This document shows, in pieces, positions 7,052 through 11,650 of a stretch of DNA of 11,650 bases. The notes below the pieces were generated by a model. It was not told where the DNA came from and did no database searches. It was given only the letters and a program-made list of their open reading frames with translations. Within the stretch, counting starts at the first letter, position 1. Every line of letters begins with the position of its first letter. Origin of the DNA: Gammaproteobacteria bacterium (GTDB lineage: Bacteria > Pseudomonadota > Gammaproteobacteria > Pseudomonadales > Halieaceae); the NCBI GenBank assembly GCA_029859085.1, contig JAOUDU010000033.1:1-11650 (forward strand), in the 5' to 3' direction. The translations under genes and the position numbers were made by a program.

Positions 7052-7824
7052 TTGAGGGCGATGAGGGAGGCGAAGTTAAAGCACTGGAACCAGACGTCGC
7101 AGCTGCTGAAGCCGGCCTCGGCGATGCGCCGGCGATGGCGCGCCAGGGTCTCCGGCAACAGCACGTTCTCGATGGCCTGGCGCTTGCGGGCGACCTCCAG
7201 CTCGCTGTAACCGTTGGCGCGCTTGAACTGGTGGTGCAGGTCGATATTCAGCTCGTCCAGGTGCGGGTCTTCAAAGGTGACCTTTTCCGACAGCACCATG
7301 ATGCCCCCCGGCAGCAGGCCCCGGTATATCCGCGCCAGCACCGCGTCCCGCTCTTCCCGGGGGATGAACTGCAGGGTGAAGTTCAGCACCACCACCGAGG
7401 CATTCTCTATCGCCACATCCTGCAGTTTGCCGCACACCAGCTCCACCGGGGTGTGGTGGGTATCGGTATCGATGATGCTGCGGCAGCGCTCCAGCATCGC
7501 GGCGGAGTTGTCCACCCCGATGATCCGGCAGTCGGGCTGCCGGATATTCTGGCGCATGGCCAGGCTCGAGGCCCCCAGGGAGCAGCCGAGGTCATACAGG
7601 TTGCTGCCGGGGGTTGCATAGCGCCCTGCCAGCAGGCCCGTCATCGCGACGATGGTGGAGTAGCCGGGAACCGAGCGCCTGATCATGTCAGGGAATACCC
7701 GGGCCACGCTCTCGTCGAAGCTGAACAGCGCGACACCGGTTACCGGGTCTGCGGGGGCGCCGGTGTCCGGGTCGGCACAAGCGGTGCCCGGTTCGGCATA
7801 AATAGTGTCGCGCGAGTCAGTCAT
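7048..7824 (-). CDS. cmoA: Carboxy-S-adenosyl-L-methionine synthase CmoA
   Basis: 258 residues. CmoA converts S-adenosyl-methionine and prephenate to carboxy-SAM, the donor used by CmoB. Family signatures are [15 protein letters not shown] (44-58), the SAM loop [10 protein letters not shown] (77-86), GVDNSAAML (103-111), NFTLQFIP (148-155) and [20 protein letters not shown] (191-210). I chose ATG 7824 because MTDSRDTIY resembles the usual CmoA N-terminus; an ATG at 7857 would add eleven residues, and neither has a clear ribosome-binding site. Between this N-terminus and FSFDE lies an Ala/Asp/Pro-rich insert (about 13-30) that is longer than I recall in E. coli CmoA. The gene is first in a two-gene operon with cmoB and has a candidate extended -10 promoter. 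Confidence 0.95.
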   Translation of the reverse strand: MTDSRDTIYAEPGTACADPDTGAPADPVTGVALFSFDESVARVFPDMIRRSVPGYSTIVAMTGLLAGRYATPGSNLYDLGCSLGASSLAMRQNIRQPDCRIIGVDNSAAMLERCRSIIDTDTHHTPVELVCGKLQDVAIENASVVVLNFTLQFIPREERDAVLARIYRGLLPGGIMVLSEKVTFEDPHLDELNIDLHHQFKRANGYSELEVARKRQAIENVLLPETLARHRRRIAEAGFSSCDVWFQCFNFASLIALK

Positions 7825-7887
7825 ATCAGTTGCGAATGGTGGCAGTTGGGGCGCCATCGGGCCCGGTTCGGGAGCGGGAGGCGGGCA

Positions 7888-7896
7888 ATTCTAGCA
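7888..7896 (-). promoter_or_regulatory. Extended -10 promoter for cmoA-cmoB
   Basis: On the minus strand TGCTAGAAT matches the extended -10 form TGnTATAAT except at one position. The -35 region is weak, as is common for this promoter type. Transcription would start near 7881, giving a leader of about 57 bases to ATG 7824. Confidence 0.5.
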
Positions 7897-7998
7897 TGAA
7901 ATATTAAACCCGCAGTGGGGGGTTTTGCTGTATTCGGGTCGCGTTACTGGCCACAATGGAGGCTGGAGTACTGGCTGTAACCGCAAGGGGGGGAGCGT

Positions 7999-8841
7999 AT
8001 GGCATTGGCACCCGACACGCGCGCGCGGGACGTGCGCCCGCCCAGGCTGCGCCACAGCGTGATGGAATTCGGTCGCGTGGTGCTCGAAATGGGCAGCAGC
8101 GCGATGCTGGCGCCGGTACTGCGGACCCTGCCCCGGGGCGATGGGCACACCATCATGACCATCCCGGGTTTCATGGGCGCCGATGGCTCGACCTCGCGCC
8201 TGCGCAAGTTCCTCAGCGGCCGCGGCTACAAGGCCATACCCTGGGGCCTGGGCCGCAACGGCGCCGAGGTGCGCCCCGCCAGCCTGGATGAGTTCCTGGA
8301 ACACCGCTTCCAGACCGAAAACCTGATAGCTGAAAAACTGGAGGCCGAGTTCCTCGCCACCGGCCGCAAGGTCAGCCTGGTAGGCTGGAGCCTGGGCGGG
8401 CTTTATTCAGTGGCTTTGGCCCACCGCTTTCCCCAGTGGGTACGCCAGGTTATTACCCTGGGCACACCCTACGGGGATCCCCGCGGCACCTCTATCTACA
8501 ACCTGATGGGGCGGGTCTATGACGACAAGGTGGCAGTGGATGAGGCGTCCCTGGCCCGCTGGGTGGCCTATACCTACAGCGGCGGTGAATTGCGGGTGCC
8601 GGTGCTGGCCCTGTACAGTGAATCCGACGGCATCGTGGGGGCGGGCATCGCCCGCTGCGAGGGCGACCCCCGCTACGTCACCAACATGGCGGTCATGGCC
8701 AGTCACGTGGGTTTTCCCTTCAATCCGCTGGTATTCGCCGTGATCGCCAATCACCTGGTGGAACCACACGAGCGCTGGGCGCTGTGCAAGAGCGATTATA
8801 TCAGGCCGTTCGTGCGCCTCGTGGACGCCCGGGGCGGCTAG
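7999..8841 (+). CDS. Alpha/beta-fold hydrolase (lipase/esterase-like)
   Basis: 280 residues, no signal peptide, probably cytoplasmic. The fold starts with TIMTIPGFMGADGS (51-64), a likely oxyanion-hole loop after the first core strand. The nucleophile elbow GWSLGG places Ser131. LYSESDGIV gives a candidate acid at Asp210, and ASHVGF gives His236, completing a Ser-Asp-His triad in the usual order. LGTPYGDPRG after the elbow is common in triacylglycerol-lipase-like members. The substrate cannot be read from the sequence. The ATG follows a purine-rich AAGGGGGGGAG run. The gene is divergent from cmoA, with 174 bases between the preferred starts. It ends in CTAG, where its TAG and the stop of the facing 67-residue gene overlap. 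Confidence 0.9.
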   Translation: MALAPDTRARDVRPPRLRHSVMEFGRVVLEMGSSAMLAPVLRTLPRGDGHTIMTIPGFMGADGSTSRLRKFLSGRGYKAIPWGLGRNGAEVRPASLDEFLEHRFQTENLIAEKLEAEFLATGRKVSLVGWSLGGLYSVALAHRFPQWVRQVITLGTPYGDPRGTSIYNLMGRVYDDKVAVDEASLARWVAYTYSGGELRVPVLALYSESDGIVGAGIARCEGDPRYVTNMAVMASHVGFPFNPLVFAVIANHLVEPHERWALCKSDYIRPFVRLVDARGG

Positions 8842-9041
8842 TTGGCGCTGCGCACCAGGTGGGCGTCCTCGATGCGGCGCTTGCGGCGGGTGCGGGGCTG
8901 CAGGCGGGCAAACGGCTCCAGGGCCTCGTCGGACCCTTTGGAGGTCGCCTGTTCGCCGGAAAATTTGATACTCCCCAGGAATTCCACCAGGCTCGGCCGG
9001 TTATCTTCCAGTCGTTTCATGAGATGCTCGATTAGTTGCAA
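8838..9041 (-). CDS. Small basic protein of unknown function (TTG start)
   Basis: 67 residues from a TTG codon, supported by a GAGGGG ribosome-binding site six bases upstream; a shorter version would start at ATG 9020, which lacks a comparable site. It begins with an amphipathic stretch (MQLIEHLMKRLEDN). SLVEFLGSIKF follows, then a charged, probably disordered tail with TRRKRR, so nucleic-acid or membrane-surface contact is possible but unproven. Codons are strongly G/C-ending in this frame, which supports real coding on this strand. The gene lies 93 bases downstream of the phosphoribosyltransferase and could share its transcript. Its TAG stop and that of the converging hydrolase are read from opposite strands of one CTAG. 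I do not recognise a family. Confidence 0.6.
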   Translation of the reverse strand: MQLIEHLMKRLEDNRPSLVEFLGSIKFSGEQATSKGSDEALEPFARLQPRTRRKRRIEDAHLVRSAN

Positions 9042-9047
9042 GTAAAA

Positions 9048-9053
9048 CCCCTC
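9048..9053 (-). promoter_or_regulatory. Ribosome-binding site deciding a TTG start
   Basis: GAGGGG on the minus strand lies six bases before the TTG at 9041-9039. It is the only good Shine-Dalgarno sequence near this small gene and is the reason for preferring TTG over the ATG seven codons downstream. Confidence 0.55.
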
Positions 9054-9134
9054 GTATATTACGACTTCAGGCTGTTGCGCGGGTGTGAAAACTGCAGCTG
9101 TTTTTTGTGCAAAATGCCTGTGTGCAAACCCGTT

Positions 9135-9701
9135 TCAGCCCAGCCTGCCCTCCAGCAGGGGCAACACCGCCGCCAGCTCCGGTTTATTGGCCCGGATCTC
9201 CGCCAGGCTCAGTCCCTCGAGCTCGTGCGGGAACACCAGCCAGTCGTCGGTCCGGTGCAGGAAATAGTCCGGGTCGCGGCCGGTGCGGTTGTTGCCGGGT
9301 TTGAAGTAGGGGGTGGCGATGCGGATGTCCGGCGTCGCCACCCCGCAGGCCCGGCGCAGGTCGGTGATGACCTGTTGCAGGGACAGGCCGGTATCGTGCA
9401 CGTCGTCCACCAGCAGCAGGCTGTCGCGCGCCTCCAGTTGATCAACGAGCTGGTCCAGGCCGTCGACCCGTATGGTCTCCTCGCGCTGTCCTATTCCCGT
9501 GTAGGAACTGGTGCGAATCGCCGCGTGGTCCGTCTCTACGCCGAGCACCTGCAACAACTCGTGTACCGCGATGGCCACGGGCGTGCCCCCGCGCCAGACC
9601 CCGATCACCCAGGTGGGCCGGAAGCCGCTCGCGAATACCTGGGCGGCCAGCGCGAAAGCGTCTGCCAGCAGTTGTTGCGGGGAGATGTATTGTTTGCTCA
9701 T
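9135..9701 (-). CDS. Purine-type phosphoribosyltransferase
   Basis: 188 residues from ATG 9701 (MSKQYISPQQ); an in-frame GTG at 9746 would add 15 less convincing residues. The type I phosphoribosyltransferase signature LLLVDDVHDTGLS (95-107) binds PRPP, with the two acidic residues Asp99-Asp100. WRGGTPVA (36-43) is the pyrophosphate loop, and SSYTGIGQREE (65-75) is the flexible loop. This is the layout of hypoxanthine/xanthine/guanine salvage enzymes, which transfer ribose-5-phosphate from PRPP to a purine base in the cytoplasm. Base preference cannot be assigned by eye. The gene is divergent from pepD, with 114 bases between starts. I see no clear ribosome-binding site. Confidence 0.88.
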   Translation of the reverse strand: MSKQYISPQQLLADAFALAAQVFASGFRPTWVIGVWRGGTPVAIAVHELLQVLGVETDHAAIRTSSYTGIGQREETIRVDGLDQLVDQLEARDSLLLVDDVHDTGLSLQQVITDLRRACGVATPDIRIATPYFKPGNNRTGRDPDYFLHRTDDWLVFPHELEGLSLAEIRANKPELAAVLPLLEGRLG

Positions 9702-9783
9702 GCCGAGGTCCCGGGCCGGATTGTGATGCCGGGTGCAGGTTACCACAGGGTGCCGGGCGGTGGTGGCCGTATCGGGCGGCCGC

Positions 9784-9789
9784 TATAAT
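9784..9789 (+). promoter_or_regulatory. Consensus -10 box upstream of the dipeptidase gene
   Basis: A perfect TATAAT lies 26 bases before the ATG at 9816, implying a leader of about 20 bases that includes the AAGGA ribosome-binding site at 9805-9809. The -35 region at the right distance (TGGTGG, near 9761) is poor, so an activator may be needed. Confidence 0.5.
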
Positions 9790-9815
9790 CGCGCCTCACC
9801 TGCAAAGGACTGACC

Positions 9816-11258
9816 ATGAAACCAGCCGGATACCCTGTCGAGCCCGCACACCTGTGGGAGCATTTCTACCAGATCACCCGGATACCCCGGCCCTCCAGGC
9901 AGGAGGCTGCGGTGCGCCAGTATGTGATCGACCTCGCCCGGCAGGGCGGCCACCCCTGGCGGATGGACGAGGCCGGCAACCTGGCGGTATCTATCGCCGC
10001 CAGTGCGGGCCGGGCGGACCGGCCCGCGGTGATTATCCAGAATCACCTGGACATGGTGACCGTGAAAACCGGGGACAGGGACCACGATTTTTCAACCCAG
10101 CCCCTGAGCCTGCAGGTCGTGGATGGCTGGGTGCGGGCGGACCGGACTACCCTCGGGGCCGATAACGGGGTGGGCTGCGCCGCGGCGCTGGCGTTGATGA
10201 CCGACACCACCGTGGCGCACCCGCCGCTGGAACTGCTGTTCACGGTGGATGAGGAGACCGGGCTGGGCGGTGCGCTCAACCTTGACCCCGCACTGTTGTC
10301 CGGCTCCCTGATGCTCAACCTGGATACCGAGGACTGGCACGAATTGTACGTGGGTTGCGCCGGCGCCGGCGGCTGGGATCTGCAGCGGTCTTTCGCGACG
10401 GAACCGCTGCCTGCGGGCGCGGAGCGGTGGCAGCTGACACTCAAGGGCCTGGCGGGAGGCCATTCCGGTATCCAGATTCACCAGCAACTGGGCAATGCCA
10501 TCAAGTTGCTGGGGCAGTGCCTGGCCGGGGTGCCCGGGGTGCAACTGGCCCACTTCGAGGCCGGGGTGGCGCACAACGTCATTCCGCGCGAGGGCAGCCT
10601 GGCCTTCTGTTGCCCCGCCGGGACCGGGGCGGGCTTGCAGGCGCAGCTGCAACAGTTGCGGGACCAGTGGCTGGGGTATTTGCCCGCGGCGGACAGTGCC
10701 CTCGAGCTCAGCCTGCAGCCGGCCGCCCTCGACCGCGTGCTGGGGACCGGGGATACCCGGACCCTGCTGGACATGATCGCGCTGTTTCCCCACGGCGCCC
10801 AGGCCTATAACCTGGTGCAACCGGCGGAGCTGGTCGACCTCAGTTTCAATTTCGCACGGCTGGTGCTGGCGCAGGGTGAATTGAAAATGGTGTGCAGTTT
10901 CAGGTTTTTCAACGAGGCCCAGAGCCTGCCGCTGCAGCAGCAGGTGCTGGGACTGGCCCGGGTGTTTGGCCTGGAGCACAGCTCCGCGGTCTCCTACCCG
11001 GGCTGGCAGCCGGATTTCGACAGCCCCCTGCTGGCGCGCGCATCGGCCCTGCACGAGCGCCTGTTCGGCCAGCGCCCCGCGGTCAAGGCCATTCACGCGG
11101 GCCTTGAGTGCGGAATTTTGAAAGGCAAGAAACCGGACCTGGATATACTCTCCTTCGGGCCCACGATACGCGGCGCGCACTCTCCGACCGAGCGCCTGCA
11201 GATCGATACCGTGGCACCCTTCTGGCAGTTCCTGACGGCCTTGCTGGCAGAGCTGTAA
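9816..11258 (+). CDS. pepD: Aminoacyl-histidine dipeptidase (M20C family, PepD-type)
   Basis: 480 residues, close to E. coli PepD (485). It is a cytosolic zinc dipeptidase that cleaves Xaa-His and other unblocked dipeptides. Metal and catalytic residues lie in order: QNHLDMV (His77, catalytic Asp79), TTLGADNG (bridging Asp116), FTVDEETG (general base Glu146, ligand Glu147), LNLDTED (Asp170) and GPTIRGAHSP (His455). KAIHAGLECGIL (425-435) is a further family signature. The dimerisation/lid domain lies between about 200 and 390. The ATG is preceded by AAGGA six bases away and by a consensus -10 box. It is followed after 56 bases by an aminotransferase gene on the same strand, so peptide breakdown and amino-acid metabolism may be co-transcribed. 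All key residues are present. Confidence 0.95.
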   Translation: MKPAGYPVEPAHLWEHFYQITRIPRPSRQEAAVRQYVIDLARQGGHPWRMDEAGNLAVSIAASAGRADRPAVIIQNHLDMVTVKTGDRDHDFSTQPLSLQVVDGWVRADRTTLGADNGVGCAAALALMTDTTVAHPPLELLFTVDEETGLGGALNLDPALLSGSLMLNLDTEDWHELYVGCAGAGGWDLQRSFATEPLPAGAERWQLTLKGLAGGHSGIQIHQQLGNAIKLLGQCLAGVPGVQLAHFEAGVAHNVIPREGSLAFCCPAGTGAGLQAQLQQLRDQWLGYLPAADSALELSLQPAALDRVLGTGDTRTLLDMIALFPHGAQAYNLVQPAELVDLSFNFARLVLAQGELKMVCSFRFFNEAQSLPLQQQVLGLARVFGLEHSSAVSYPGWQPDFDSPLLARASALHERLFGQRPAVKAIHAGLECGILKGKKPDLDILSFGPTIRGAHSPTERLQIDTVAPFWQFLTALLAEL

Positions 11259-11265
11259 CATATTC

Positions 11266-11286
11266 GCCGGGGCGCGCCGCCCCGGC
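11266..11286 (+). repeat. GC-rich hairpin between pepD and the aminotransferase gene
   Basis: GCCGGGGC (11266-11273) pairs perfectly with GCCCCGGC (11279-11286) around a five-base loop. No T-run follows, so it is not a standard intrinsic terminator. It could stabilise the pepD mRNA end or attenuate read-through. Confidence 0.55.
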
Positions 11287-11314
11287 CCCGACATACCACA
11301 ATGGAGCAAGACCG

Positions 11315-11650
11315 ATGCTGGACAAACTCGAACGCCTGCCGGCGGATAGCATTCTCGGCCTCGCGGCGGCCTGCCGCGCGGACCCGAACCCCTCCAGGGT
11401 CGACCTGACGATAGGTATCTACATGGATGAGCAGGGTTTGTGCCCGGTGTTCGACGCGGTGCGCCAGGCGCAGCAGGCGCTGGTGGCCGAGGAGGTAACC
11501 AAGGCCTATATGCCCCCCGCCGGTGACGAGGCGTTCATCCAGGGCATGCAGCGCCTGGTGCTGGGGGACGGGAGCAGCGCGCTGCGCGACAAGCGGGTTG
11601 GCGGTGTGCAGGCACCGGGCGGCTGCGGCGCGCTGCGCATCGGCGCCGAG
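11315..11650 (+). CDS. Aspartate/aromatic-type aminotransferase, 5' part only
   Basis: The first 112 codons are open to the window edge, so the gene is cut by the end of the sequence, not broken. The start MLDKLERLPADSILGLAAAC, followed by RADPNPSRVDLTIGIYMDEQ (21-40) and later KAYMPPAGDEAFIQG, is the N-terminal arm of class I PLP aminotransferases of the AspC/TyrB group. GGVQAPGGCGALRIGAE near the edge is the start of the PLP-phosphate loop region, where relatives read QTPGGTGALR. A GGAG ribosome-binding site lies eight bases before the ATG. The catalytic lysine lies beyond the window, so aspartate and aromatic specificity cannot be separated. The expected full length is about 400 residues. 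Confidence 0.9.
   Translation, partial: MLDKLERLPADSILGLAAACRADPNPSRVDLTIGIYMDEQGLCPVFDAVRQAQQALVAEEVTKAYMPPAGDEAFIQGMQRLVLGDGSSALRDKRVGGVQAPGGCGALRIGAE

Noticed and set aside
7135..7899. 254-codon plus-strand frame
   Set aside because: It is antisense to cmoA and covers its promoter; no recognisable family features.
7906..7925. AAACCC ... GGGTTT as a terminator between cmoA and the hydrolase gene
   Set aside because: The stem is only six pairs around an eight-base loop, with only four Ts. It also lies between divergent starts, where no transcript needs to end.
10092..11309. 405-codon minus-strand frame
   Set aside because: It is antisense to pepD, whose active-site motifs are all intact. 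The antisense product is a Gln/Arg/Gly-rich shadow.
1..11650. CRISPR array, tRNA/rRNA gene, transposase or phage module
   Set aside because: I saw no spaced repeats, no cloverleaf or rRNA-like stretch, no transposase motifs and no terminal inverted repeats with target duplications.

Overview
The window looks like the chromosome of a high-GC, Gram-negative gammaproteobacterium. The cmoA-cmoB tRNA-modification pair, an OmpA-type outer-membrane protein, several export signals and GC-rich third codon positions point that way. A marine, Cellvibrionales/Halieaceae-like origin is my guess from overall protein flavour; no marker gene here proves it. I see no phage, transposon, CRISPR, tRNA or rRNA.

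Layout. (1) 93-425 (-): a small exported protein of unknown function. (2) 591-4455 (-): a compact cassette in the order 46-codon mini-ORF, lipoprotein with an LssY C-terminal domain, fused symporter/solute-binding protein, short GlsB/YeaQ-like membrane protein. The first three frames are joined by ATGA stop/start overlaps. (3) 4838-5950 (+): an OmpA-family protein with candidate promoters upstream and a near-perfect intrinsic terminator downstream. (4) 6056-7824 (-): cmoA-cmoB, coupled by a GTGA overlap, which make carboxy-SAM and use it to form cmo5U34 in tRNA. (5) 7999-8841 (+): an alpha/beta hydrolase that meets, stop codon to stop codon, a 67-residue protein on the other strand (8838-9041), behind which lies a purine-type phosphoribosyltransferase (9135-9701, -). 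(6) 9816-11258 (+): pepD-type M20 dipeptidase, followed by the start of an AspC/TyrB-type aminotransferase that runs off the right edge.

The most unusual part is region 2. One polypeptide carries a DAACS-like (glutamate/dicarboxylate symporter) membrane domain followed by a tethered periplasmic type 3 solute-binding domain. The transporter half lacks several residues that define ion and acidic-substrate binding in characterised relatives. It is translationally coupled to an outer-membrane-type lipoprotein whose LssY_C domain has no known function. I infer that the two proteins work together at the envelope, but the sequence alone does not reveal substrate or mechanism. The other regions are conserved housekeeping genes and small unknown proteins.
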